Shown here: positions 6,270 through 13,307 of the stretch, piece by piece
How positions within the stretch are numbered: the stretch's first letter is position 1
How the letters are laid out: each line of letters begins with the position of its first letter
Assembly: GCA_027019205.1 (NCBI GenBank)
Contig: JALUWZ010000063.1
Coordinates: forward strand, 1 to 14,806
From: Emcibacter sp.
Lineage (GTDB): Bacteria; Pseudomonadota; Alphaproteobacteria; Sphingomonadales; Emcibacteraceae
Direction: 5' to 3'
DNA: 14,806 nt
Translations under genes and position numbers: made by a program
The notes under the pieces: generated by a model
The model's input: only the letters and a program-made list of their open reading frames with translations
Told to the model about the DNA's origin: nothing
The model's database searches: none

Positions 6270-8669
6270 ATGAAAGCATCTAAAAAACTTATCGCGCTTG
6301 CCGGGACGGCACTCGGGTCCAGCATTATTCTGGCTGCCATGGCGCAGGCGGAAGAGGGCAAGGATGAAAAATTTGCCTTTGATGAAATTGTCGTGACCGC
6401 GACCAAACGGGCCTCCACCATTCAGGATGTTCCCTTTTCCATCAATGCCCAGACCCAGACAGACATGCAGCGCAGCGGGGCGACCAACCTTGAGGATGTC
6501 GCACGCAACGTTGCCGGATTGATGATCCAGAATCTTGGCCCGGGACAAAGTCAGGTCGCCATTCGCGGGGTTTCCGCCGGACAGATTGTCCGTGACCAGC
6601 CGGGGGTCAAGGAACAGGTCGGGGTTTATCTTGATGAATCCGTGATCTCCCTGTCGCTGTTTACGCCCGATATTGACCTTTACGACCTTAACCGGGTTGA
6701 AGTCCTGCGCGGACCACAGGGTACCCTGTTCGGGTCCGGGTCCGAGGGCGGTACCATCCGCTATATCACCAACCAGCCGAATCTTGACGGCCTGTCCGGC
6801 AGTGTCGAGGGCGACATCAATGTTATCGACAGCGGCGGCACCGGCGGCCATATCAAGGGGATGGTCAATATCCCGGTTGCCGAAGACAAGGCGGCCCTGC
6901 GTATTGTTGGCTACCATACCGAATATGCCGGATTTATTGATGCCCTGCGTCCCGGTGGCAAGATTGACCAGAATGTCAATAGCGGCACCCGGTCAGGCGG
7001 GCGTATCTCGCTGTTGTTCGAACCAACCGAGAATGTAAAAATCACCCCTCGGATACTGTATCAGAAAATCAATATGGACGGCAATAACCGCCAGGAAGTC
7101 TTCAACCTGTATGCCAACCCCTTTACCACCACCCGCACACCGGTGACGTTCAAGCCACGGCAGCAATTTCTGTTGTTGAGAGAACAGTTTAAGGATAAAA
7201 CCCTGATTGCTGATACGACGGTTGAGGTTAATTTTGACACCGTTGATTTCACCTCGGTTTCGAGCTACACCTACCGGGATATTCTGGTCAGTCGTGATGC
7301 CAGTGCCCTGACCGGCAGTGTCTCGGTCGATCTCGGCTATCCTGATTCCGCTGTTTTGCTGCCCTCCAATCTGCGCGATACGACAAAGGTTAATCAATAT
7401 ACCGAGGAAGCGCGGTTAAGCTCCAACGGGGACGGACCGTTCCAGTGGCTTGTCGGCGGGTTCTATTCCCATGTCACCCGTAAATATCAGCAGGTCTTGC
7501 CGACCCCGGGTTATGATGCCGTTACGGACGCGGTTTTGGGGGCCGGAACATCGGCAGCGGTTGGTCTTGGCATTGCGCCGGTTGATTCGCCGTTCTTTTC
7601 CCAGCTTCCTTTCACTCTGAAAGAGATTGCGGCTTTTGGTGAAGCAACCTATGACGTGACGGATGCCCTTCATCTGACGGCAGGCGGACGTTATTATGAC
7701 TTCAAGGAAACCCGTAGTCTGACCCAGGTCGGCCTGTTCGCCGGCGGCGTGGTCAATCAGATTGACAAGACATCATCCAACGGTTTTACCCCGCGCTTCC
7801 TCGCAAGCTATGAGGTCAATGACAGCGTGACGGTCAATGCCCAGATTTCCAAGGGCTTCCGTCTCGGCGGGGTGAATGATGTCCTCAATACCGGACTTTG
7901 CACGGCTCAGGACCTGCTTGTATTTGGCGGCTTTCAGTCCTATAAAGATGAAACACTGTGGAACTATGAGGCCGGGGTCAAGGTCAAAACTGACAATGTA
8001 ACCCTGAATATGGCGGCCTTCTATGCCAAGATTACCAATCTTCAGGTTACGCTTGATGCCGGGTCCTGTTCATCACGGATATCATTCAACGTACCCTCAG
8101 CCCATTCACAGGGCGTGGAATTTGAATTGAAGGCCCATCCGGTTGAAGGTCTTGACCTTTCGGTTGCCGGTAGTGTGTTGCAGTCTGAATTTGATTCAAC
8201 CGTCAAGGACGGTACCGGGGCGTTGCTCGGCGGGGTTCGTAACGGCAACCGCCTGCCCTCCGTGCCGAAATTCAACATCGGCATTACCGCGACCTATAAC
8301 TTTGCGCTTGATATGATCGGCGACGGGGCGGAAGGCTATATTTCCAGTACCTTCCAGCATCGCAGCAGCATCTTTACCCAGCCTGCCGATCAGGAACCTG
8401 GGGCCGGTAACTTCAAATCCGGGCTGCCATTCGGCGGCGCGTCAGGCAATGATGTGACGGCGCTTAACCTCAACCTGCCATCCTATGACACGCTTAATCT
8501 CAGTTTCGGCGTTGTCAAGGATAACTGGGAAGTGGTGGCTTATATTCATAATGTCACGGACGAGAATGCCAATCTGTCCTTTGACCGCGAGCGCGGTGGC
8601 CGGGCGCGTCTTGGCTTCCGGACCAACCAGCCCCGGACCTTTGGTCTGACGATCCGGACAGACTTCTAA
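6270..8669 (+). CDS. TonB-dependent receptor without STN domain
   Basis: Outer-membrane TonB-dependent transporter of 799 residues. A signal peptide covers about 1-27 (lysines, hydrophobic core, likely cleavage after AMAQA). The TonB box FDEIVVTAT is at about 37-45. The plug domain (about 50-172) has QDVPFSI, VAIRGVSAGQ, VEVLRGPQGTLFGSGS and GTIRYIT. A beta-barrel follows and ends in an aromatic residue (RTDF). There is no STN domain between signal peptide and TonB box, so it should not signal directly to FecR. It shares long plug and barrel blocks with the receptor at 1662-4367, for example RDQPGVKEQVG, YLDESVIS, LWNYE and CSSR, marking it as a paralogue. It diverges from the ECF sigma gene and is a likely target of that factor. 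Start: ATG at 6270 with GAGG at 6256-6259; an upstream ATG at 6262 is out of frame and stops after three codons. A strong terminator follows. The ligand is unknown. Confidence 0.95.
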   Translation: MKASKKLIALAGTALGSSIILAAMAQAEEGKDEKFAFDEIVVTATKRASTIQDVPFSINAQTQTDMQRSGATNLEDVARNVAGLMIQNLGPGQSQVAIRGVSAGQIVRDQPGVKEQVGVYLDESVISLSLFTPDIDLYDLNRVEVLRGPQGTLFGSGSEGGTIRYITNQPNLDGLSGSVEGDINVIDSGGTGGHIKGMVNIPVAEDKAALRIVGYHTEYAGFIDALRPGGKIDQNVNSGTRSGGRISLLFEPTENVKITPRILYQKINMDGNNRQEVFNLYANPFTTTRTPVTFKPRQQFLLLREQFKDKTLIADTTVEVNFDTVDFTSVSSYTYRDILVSRDASALTGSVSVDLGYPDSAVLLPSNLRDTTKVNQYTEEARLSSNGDGPFQWLVGGFYSHVTRKYQQVLPTPGYDAVTDAVLGAGTSAAVGLGIAPVDSPFFSQLPFTLKEIAAFGEATYDVTDALHLTAGGRYYDFKETRSLTQVGLFAGGVVNQIDKTSSNGFTPRFLASYEVNDSVTVNAQISKGFRLGGVNDVLNTGLCTAQDLLVFGGFQSYKDETLWNYEAGVKVKTDNVTLNMAAFYAKITNLQVTLDAGSCSSRISFNVPSAHSQGVEFELKAHPVEGLDLSVAGSVLQSEFDSTVKDGTGALLGGVRNGNRLPSVPKFNIGITATYNFALDMIGDGAEGYISSTFQHRSSIFTQPADQEPGAGNFKSGLPFGGASGNDVTALNLNLPSYDTLNLSFGVVKDNWEVVAYIHNVTDENANLSFDRERGGRARLGFRTNQPRTFGLTIRTDF

Positions 8670-8686
8670 AAACCGTAACCATTCTG

Positions 8687-8721
8687 CGGGAGGTGCCGTA
8701 ATGGCATCTCCCGTTATTTTT
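8687..8721 (+). terminator. Strong rho-independent terminator after the second receptor gene
   Basis: An 11-bp stem (8687-8697 with 8703-8713, a single G-U pair) closes a five-base loop GTAAT and is followed by TTATTTTT. It begins 17 bases after the receptor stop. A smaller stem CCCG-GAAA-CGGG (8722-8733) with a T-rich tail follows directly and may act as a back-up. The pair insulates the downstream PLP-enzyme gene from the receptor transcript. Confidence 0.9.
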
Positions 8722-8797
8722 CCCGGAAACGGGGTTTCTCCTTTTATTTTCAAATATTTTCTTTTATGTTTCTGACAAAATCAGGGATAGATTAATC

Positions 8798-10036
8798 ATG
8801 ACAGAATTTCAGCATTTGTATGAGCAGTCTCCATCATTTGTAACCCATCTTGAATGCTCGATGGCAGGGGATATTTACCCGAAGGCCGAGCCTCACGGCC
8901 TGTCAAAGGCGGGCAAGCCGTTGCTGGTGCGCTATGACCTCGGCAAGATCGCCAATGCGGTCACAAAGGCGGAGATTGAGAGCCGCCCCGGCGGATTCTG
9001 GAAATATCGCGAATTTCTGCCCCTTGAGGGGGCCGAAAATCTGGTCAGTCTGGGCGAGGTTATGACGCCTCTGGTGCCCTTGCGTCATTCCGTACCGGAC
9101 GGAGTGGAGGTCATCGTCAAGGACGAAGGCCGCCTGCCCACCGGGTCTTTCAAGGCGCGGGGTCTGGCGCTTGCGGTGGCGCTGGCCAAGGAACTGGGGC
9201 AGACCCACCTTGCCATGCCGACCAATGGCAATGCCGGGGCGGCGCTTGCGGCCTATGCAAGCTGTGGCGGTCTGAAAACCACCATTTTCTGTCCCGATGA
9301 TACGCCCGAAGTCAATGTGCGGGAAATAGAATTACAGGGGGCCAGCGTCTATAAAGTCAACGGCCTGATCAATGATTGTGGCAGGATTGTTGGTGACGGC
9401 AAGGAAATACTCGGCTGGAGCGATATATCGACCCTGAAGGAGCCTTACCGGATTGAGGGCAAGAAAACCATGGGGCTGGAGCTTGCCGAACAGTTCGGCT
9501 GGCAGCTGCCGGATGTGATATTCTATCCGACCGGCGGCGGCACCGGGCTGATTGGCATGTGGAAGGCCTTTCAGGAGCTTGAGGCGATTGGCTGGATTGG
9601 CCGTAAGCGTCCGCGCATGGTCGCGGTTCAGTCCACCGGCTGCGCGCCGATTGTCAAGGCGTGGGAAGACGGCGTCGAACATGCGCCGCTGTGGGAGAAT
9701 GCCTATACTGCGGCCTCAGGCATCCGGGTCCCGGCGGCGGTCGGGGACTTTCTGATTCTGCGCGCGGTCCGCGAAAGCGGCGGCTTTGCCATTGCCGTGA
9801 CCGACGAGCATATTTTCAAGGCCCGGGACGAGGCGGCACAAAAAGACGGCCTGCTGCTCTGTCCCGAGGGGGCCGCGACCTTTGCCGCCTGGCAGAAGGC
9901 GCTTGAGAGCGGACAGGTCAGCCGGGATGAAAGAGTCATATTATTCAACTGTGCCAGCGGCCTTAAATATCCGATGCCGGAAAGTGATCATGTTATAGAC
10001 TGCCATAAACCCGTCGATTATGCAGCTTTTGGATAG
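8798..10036 (+). CDS. Threonine-synthase-like PLP-dependent enzyme (fold type II)
   Basis: Cytoplasmic PLP enzyme of 412 residues that would usually be annotated threonine synthase (O-phosphohomoserine to threonine). Seen: the PLP-binding lysine in PTGSFKARG (Lys119); the cofactor loop PTNGNAGAALAAYAS (141-155); the PLP phosphate loop PTGGGTG (244-250); and the C-terminal CASGLKYP. The N-terminal 18-48 region (LECSMAG ... KAGKPLLVRYDL) matches the zinc-ribbon start of class II threonine synthases, but only one of four expected cysteines remains. Canonical class II enzymes that I recall carry GNxGN in the phosphate loop; here it is GGGTG, nearer to serine/threonine dehydratases. The true substrate is therefore uncertain: threonine synthase, a beta-replacing enzyme such as cysteate synthase (a known threonine synthase relative), or a beta-eliminating lyase are all possible. 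The gene is followed within 4 bases by a putative sulfate/sulfite exporter. Ribosome site AGGGA at 8783-8787. Confidence 0.8.
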   Translation: MTEFQHLYEQSPSFVTHLECSMAGDIYPKAEPHGLSKAGKPLLVRYDLGKIANAVTKAEIESRPGGFWKYREFLPLEGAENLVSLGEVMTPLVPLRHSVPDGVEVIVKDEGRLPTGSFKARGLALAVALAKELGQTHLAMPTNGNAGAALAAYASCGGLKTTIFCPDDTPEVNVREIELQGASVYKVNGLINDCGRIVGDGKEILGWSDISTLKEPYRIEGKKTMGLELAEQFGWQLPDVIFYPTGGGTGLIGMWKAFQELEAIGWIGRKRPRMVAVQSTGCAPIVKAWEDGVEHAPLWENAYTAASGIRVPAAVGDFLILRAVRESGGFAIAVTDEHIFKARDEAAQKDGLLLCPEGAATFAAWQKALESGQVSRDERVILFNCASGLKYPMPESDHVIDCHKPVDYAAFG

Positions 10037-10040
10037 ACTG

Positions 10041-11114
10041 ATGGAAGATACTGATTCCCTGAAGAAATATGATTATCTTGATTCTATCGAAGGCTTTTAT
10101 CCTGCCGACGGGGTAAAAAAACTCTCCCTGTGGGCGAGACTGAAATCCCTCGCCCCCGGCATTCTGATTTGCGGGACGGTTGCCCTTGCCGCGACTTTCA
10201 TCGCCCGGCATTATGACGCCCCGGTGATGCTGCTCAGCCTGCTGCTTGGCATGGTGTTTAATTTCATGTCGCAGGAACATCCGACCCGGGAAGGGGTGCA
10301 GTTCACCTCTCAAACCATATTACGCACAGGAGTAGCACTGATCGGTGCGCGGATCATGCTGTCTGATTTCGTGGCGCTCGGGGGCGGAATCCTGACCCTG
10401 GTCATTGTTGCAATGATCATTGTGATCGTCCTTGGCATTGTCTGGGCAAAATTGTTGAAACTTGATGTGGAAGAAGGGGTGCTCATCGGCGGGGCGACGG
10501 CAATTTGCGGGGCGTCCGCCGCCCTTGCCCTGTCAACGGTGATGCCAAAATCCAAAACACTGGAGCATAATACCCTGATTGCGGTGGTCGGGATTACCGC
10601 GATGGGAACCATATCAATGGTGCTTTATCCGGTGATTATCGGTTTTCTCGGCCTTGACGATCATCAGGCCGGAATTATGATTGGCGGCACCATTCATGAT
10701 GTCTCGCAAGTGGTCGGCGCCGGTTACAGTGTATCAGAGGAGGCCGGGGATACCGCAATACTGGTCAAACTCATCCGGGTCTTTATGCTGGTGCCGGTGC
10801 TGCTGTTATTTGCTTTTGCCTTCCGGAACCATAAATCGCGCAAGGCTTCGGGCAAGTTCGCCTTTCCAATGTTCCTGATCGGTTTTGTTATTTTTGTTAT
10901 CATCAATTCGCTACAGGTTATGCCGGCGGCGGTCATGGATATTCTGAAAGTTGCCAGCAAGGCGCTGCTGGTGATGTCGATCACTGCGGTCGGCATGAAA
11001 ACCTCGCTCAAGACGATGTTTGCCCTTGGCTGGAAGCCGTTATTCCTGATTTTGGCCGAGACCGTGACCATTGCGGTATTTTACTTCGCCGTCATCGAGT
11101 CCGGCATCCTTTAG
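10041..11114 (+). CDS. YeiH/UPF0324 family putative sulfate/sulfite exporter
   Basis: Polytopic inner-membrane protein (357 residues from this start) of the YeiH/UPF0324 family, grouped in transporter schemes as putative sulfate exporters; members occur beside sulfonate-degradation genes. Family blocks seen: RTGVALIGARIML, GGATAICGASAALALSTV and GGTIHDVSQVVGAGYSVS. About nine to ten hydrophobic segments start near residue 40, after a charged cytoplasmic N-terminus of about 35 residues. An ATG at 10020 would overlap the upstream enzyme gene by 17 bases but has no ribosome site. The ATG at 10041 has GGA (10031-10033) at suitable spacing and is preferred. The 4-base gap to the PLP-enzyme gene points to one operon and coupled translation. 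Its 3' end overlaps the convergent tetR gene by 23 bases. The transported anion is inferred from the family, not shown here. Confidence 0.88.
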   Translation: MEDTDSLKKYDYLDSIEGFYPADGVKKLSLWARLKSLAPGILICGTVALAATFIARHYDAPVMLLSLLLGMVFNFMSQEHPTREGVQFTSQTILRTGVALIGARIMLSDFVALGGGILTLVIVAMIIVIVLGIVWAKLLKLDVEEGVLIGGATAICGASAALALSTVMPKSKTLEHNTLIAVVGITAMGTISMVLYPVIIGFLGLDDHQAGIMIGGTIHDVSQVVGAGYSVSEEAGDTAILVKLIRVFMLVPVLLLFAFAFRNHKSRKASGKFAFPMFLIGFVIFVIINSLQVMPAAVMDILKVASKALLVMSITAVGMKTSLKTMFALGWKPLFLILAETVTIAVFYFAVIESGIL

Positions 11115-11694
11115 GCAGATCAAATCCGGTGAGCTGGCGGAAATAAACCGGCAGGTAGCGCAGGCGCTGTTCGGCACTTTCCCGGACATCCATGGCATAA
11201 TAGCCGACCTGATGGAAATATATTATTCTGGCGCGGATAAAGGCTTCTTCTGCATCATAGTCCAGCGCCTGAAACAATTTGGCAAGCAGCATGATCCTGC
11301 GGTTATCCACCAGTTCGACCGCGCGCCGGACTGTATCCGAGCTTCTTGCCCAGTCGCGAATGGCCGCATCAAGGGCCGGGGAATAGCTTTCCTCGCGAAT
11401 AAGGGTCATAACAAAACGGACAAGGGTTTCAAGCGGGGCATCATTATCTCCCGCCCGGATCACCCGGGTCAGGGGGTCGTTGCGGCTGTCCTGCCAGTTG
11501 GCCAGCAGAAGATCAAGAAATTGTCGGCGATTCTTGAAAAACCAGTAGAATCCGCCCCGGGTCACGCCAAGATTACGGGCCATGCGGTCAACCTTGACCC
11601 CGTCCACGCCTTCCCGGATCAGAATATTGCGGGCTTCCTCAAGCCAGTCGTCACGCGATGTTTTGGTATTGCCGCGAATTTCACTGTCCCTCAT
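11092..11694 (-). CDS. TetR family transcriptional regulator
   Basis: Predicted DNA-binding repressor of 200 residues, typical of the family. The N-terminal helix-turn-helix spans about residues 15-62, with ARNILIREGVDGVKVDRMA, the turn and recognition helix NLGVTRGGFYWFFKNRRQF, then the ligand/dimerisation domain. It is transcribed away from soxB across a 90-base gap containing two near-identical palindromes. The nearer one ends 8 bases before this start, so autoregulation together with control of the sox genes is likely. The ligand could be sarcosine or another N-methyl compound (inference). No ribosome site is visible before the ATG at 11694. The gene ends inside the convergent exporter gene (23-base overlap), and no terminator separates them. 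Confidence 0.92.
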   Translation of the reverse strand: MRDSEIRGNTKTSRDDWLEEARNILIREGVDGVKVDRMARNLGVTRGGFYWFFKNRRQFLDLLLANWQDSRNDPLTRVIRAGDNDAPLETLVRFVMTLIREESYSPALDAAIRDWARSSDTVRRAVELVDNRRIMLLAKLFQALDYDAEEAFIRARIIYFHQVGYYAMDVRESAEQRLRYLPVYFRQLTGFDLPKGCRTR

Positions 11695-11702
11695 TGAGTA
11701 AA

Positions 11703-11716
11703 ATACAGTAGTGTAT
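11703..11716. promoter_or_regulatory. Palindrome 1, candidate TetR operator
   Basis: ATACA-GTAG-TGTAT is a perfect 5-4-5 inverted repeat. It lies 8 bases upstream of the tetR ATG and is repeated almost exactly at 11743-11756. Short palindromes in the divergent gap next to a TetR gene are the usual operators of that family. Binding itself is inferred. Confidence 0.7.
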
Positions 11717-11724
11717 AGATTAGC

Positions 11725-11738
11725 CTTGAAAAATCAAG
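11725..11738. promoter_or_regulatory. Middle dyad of the tetR/soxB gap
   Basis: CTTGA-AAAA-TCAAG is another 5-4-5 inverted repeat, with arms different from the two flanking palindromes. Its centre is 22 and 18 bp from theirs, about two helical turns each way. It includes TTGAAA (11726-11731), a possible -35 box of soxB. It may bind a second regulator or be incidental. Confidence 0.35.
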
Positions 11739-11754
11739 AACAATACAATACTGT
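11726..11754 (+). promoter_or_regulatory. Possible soxB promoter
   Basis: TTGAAA (11726-11731) and TACTGT (11749-11754) are 17 bases apart. The -10 candidate keeps the three most conserved positions but is otherwise weak, as expected for a regulated promoter. It would overlap palindrome 2, which fits repression by the TetR protein. Confidence 0.35.
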
Positions 11755-11756
11755 AT
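11743..11756. promoter_or_regulatory. Palindrome 2, candidate TetR operator
   Basis: ATACA-ATAC-TGTAT is a perfect 5-4-5 inverted repeat exactly 40 bp from palindrome 1. The 19-base blocks 11702-11720 and 11742-11760 match at 17 positions, including the flank AGAT, so the sites are also direct repeats. It ends 28 bases before the soxB ATG and would cover the likely -10 region. Confidence 0.7.
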
Positions 11757-11784
11757 AGATAACCCGTAAAAACCGGAAAAAACC

Positions 11785-13035
11785 ATGCAACATTATTCTG
11801 TAATGTCACTGGCCCGCAACGCCTTCAGCCGTCATCAGGGCTGGCAACAGGCATGGCGCAGTCCCGACCTGAAGAAAGAGTATGATGTTGTGATCATTGG
11901 CGGCGGCGGCCATGGACTGGCGACGGCCTATTATCTGGCGAAGGAACAGGGCATTTCAAATGTCGCGGTGATTGAGGCCGGATGGATTGGCGGCGGCAAT
12001 ACCGGGCGCAATACCTCTGTGGTCCGTTCCAATTATCTTTTTCCAGAAAGTGCCAAATTCTATGATTTCTCGCTGAAGCTGTTTGAGGGCATGAGCCGGG
12101 AACTTAATTTCAATGTGATGCTGCGTCAGGCCGGGATGGTGAGCCTGCTGCATAGTCGCCATGACGTCGAGGCCATGCGCCGCAACCTCAATGCCATGCA
12201 TATGAACGGTATTGACGCCGACTGGATTGACGCGGATGAGGTCGCGCGACTGGCCCCGGGGATCAACCGCAGTCCGGCGGCGCGCTATCCCATTCTTGGC
12301 GGCATTGTGCAGAAACGTGGCGGCATTGCCCGTCATGACGGGGTGGCCTGGGGCTATGCACGGGCGGCGGATGCACTGGGCGTTGATATTATCCAGCAAT
12401 GCGCAGTGACCGGCTTTGACATCAGGAATGGCAGATTGCGCGGGGTTGAGACCACATGCGGGCGCATCACAACCGGCAAGGCGGCGATTGCCGTTGCCGG
12501 TCATTCGAGCGTGCTGGCCGGGATGGCCGGTTTTCGCCTGCCGGTGACCTCGATGGCGTTGCAGGCCTGCGTCTCGGAACCGCTGAAGCCGGTATTTGAT
12601 GCAACCATCCTCTCCCCGTCCGCCGGGATTTATATCAGCCAGTCGGACAAGGGCGAAATGATCATGGGCGGCGGGCTGGATATGTATCCATCCTATGCCC
12701 AGCGCGGCAATATCGCCACCCTCGAAGGGGTAATTGCCGGCGTGGTCGAGATTTTCCCGCGCCTCAGCCGGGTGAAACTGATGCGGCAATGGGCGGGGAT
12801 TGTCGATATTGTCCATGATTCGTCACCGATTATCGGCCTGACCCCGGTCAAGGGGCTTTATATCAATTGCGGTTTTGGCACTGGTGGCTTCAAGGCGACC
12901 CCGGCGGGCGGCTGGACGCTGGCCTATACGGTCGCCCATAACCGTCCACATCCCCTGAATGAGCCTTTCACGCTGAAACGTTTTGAAACCGGGGCGTTTA
13001 TTGATGAGATGGGGGCGGCGGGGATTTCACACTGA
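11785..13035 (+). CDS. soxB: Sarcosine oxidase beta subunit SoxB
   Basis: Catalytic flavoprotein subunit (416 residues, family length) of cytoplasmic heterotetrameric sarcosine oxidase. The complex turns sarcosine, oxygen and tetrahydrofolate into glycine, hydrogen peroxide and methylene-tetrahydrofolate. The N-terminal signature runs YSVMSLARNAF, AWRSPD, then YDVVIIGGGGHGLATAYYLA (FAD-binding Rossmann loop, residues 33-52). GGIARHDGVAWGYARAAD at 179-196 holds His184, by motif the likely histidine that carries covalent FMN in this family. The C-terminus has NCGFGTGGFKATPAGG (361-376), typical of the substrate-side flavin region. The ATG at 11785 has GGAA at 11775-11778, and the family's usual first residues support it. 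It opens the soxB-soxD-soxA operon, its stop overlapping the soxD start by one base, and faces tetR across a palindrome-bearing gap. Secure. Confidence 0.96.
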   Translation: MQHYSVMSLARNAFSRHQGWQQAWRSPDLKKEYDVVIIGGGGHGLATAYYLAKEQGISNVAVIEAGWIGGGNTGRNTSVVRSNYLFPESAKFYDFSLKLFEGMSRELNFNVMLRQAGMVSLLHSRHDVEAMRRNLNAMHMNGIDADWIDADEVARLAPGINRSPAARYPILGGIVQKRGGIARHDGVAWGYARAADALGVDIIQQCAVTGFDIRNGRLRGVETTCGRITTGKAAIAVAGHSSVLAGMAGFRLPVTSMALQACVSEPLKPVFDATILSPSAGIYISQSDKGEMIMGGGLDMYPSYAQRGNIATLEGVIAGVVEIFPRLSRVKLMRQWAGIVDIVHDSSPIIGLTPVKGLYINCGFGTGGFKATPAGGWTLAYTVAHNRPHPLNEPFTLKRFETGAFIDEMGAAGISH

Positions 13036-13307
13036 TGATGACCATAACCTGTCCATGGTGCGGAAAGCGCCGCGAAAATGAATTTACCTATGGTGGCCCG
13101 GTCCCTCTTGCGCGGCCCGATAACAGGGGAGATATTTCGGACAAGGCATGGGCGGAGTATCTTTTTATGCGTGATAATGTCAAGGGCATCGCCCGGGAAC
13201 GCTGGTGCCACTCTCATGGATGCGGCCAGTGGTTCACGATGCGCCGGGATACCGTGACCCATAAAATTCACAGCATTGAAAAAACGGGGGATGCGGGTGA
13301 GCCATAA
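13035..13307 (+). CDS. soxD: Sarcosine oxidase delta subunit SoxD
   Basis: Small zinc-binding subunit (90 residues) of heterotetrameric sarcosine oxidase. It sits at the edge of the alpha subunit and helps assembly. The zinc ligands are visible as CPWC (Cys6, Cys9) and CHSHGC (His59, Cys63), the same positions as in the structurally characterised enzyme as I recall it. YGGPVPLARPD and AWAEYLFMRDN are further family blocks. The ATG overlaps the soxB stop (TGATG), and the 3' end overlaps soxA by 11 bases, so translation of the three genes is coupled. The order B-D-A is the standard one. Secure. Confidence 0.95.
   Translation: MMTITCPWCGKRRENEFTYGGPVPLARPDNRGDISDKAWAEYLFMRDNVKGIARERWCHSHGCGQWFTMRRDTVTHKIHSIEKTGDAGEP

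Noticed and set aside
6262..6273. Three-codon upstream open frame (ATG AAT CCA TGA) overlapping the receptor start
   Set aside because: It sits only 2 bases from the GAGG site, too close for efficient initiation, and such short overlaps arise by chance.
6183..6917. 244-codon minus-strand open frame over the start of the second receptor
   Set aside because: It is antisense to the signal peptide and plug domain of a well-supported receptor and also covers its ribosome site.
11071..11697. 208-codon plus-strand open frame across tetR
   Set aside because: It overlaps the end of the exporter gene and lies antisense to a complete TetR gene with a clear helix-turn-helix; the product has no recognisable domain.
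11956..12816. 286-codon open frame antisense to soxB
   Set aside because: It is a shadow of SoxB, whose FAD motif and family length are intact on the plus strand.
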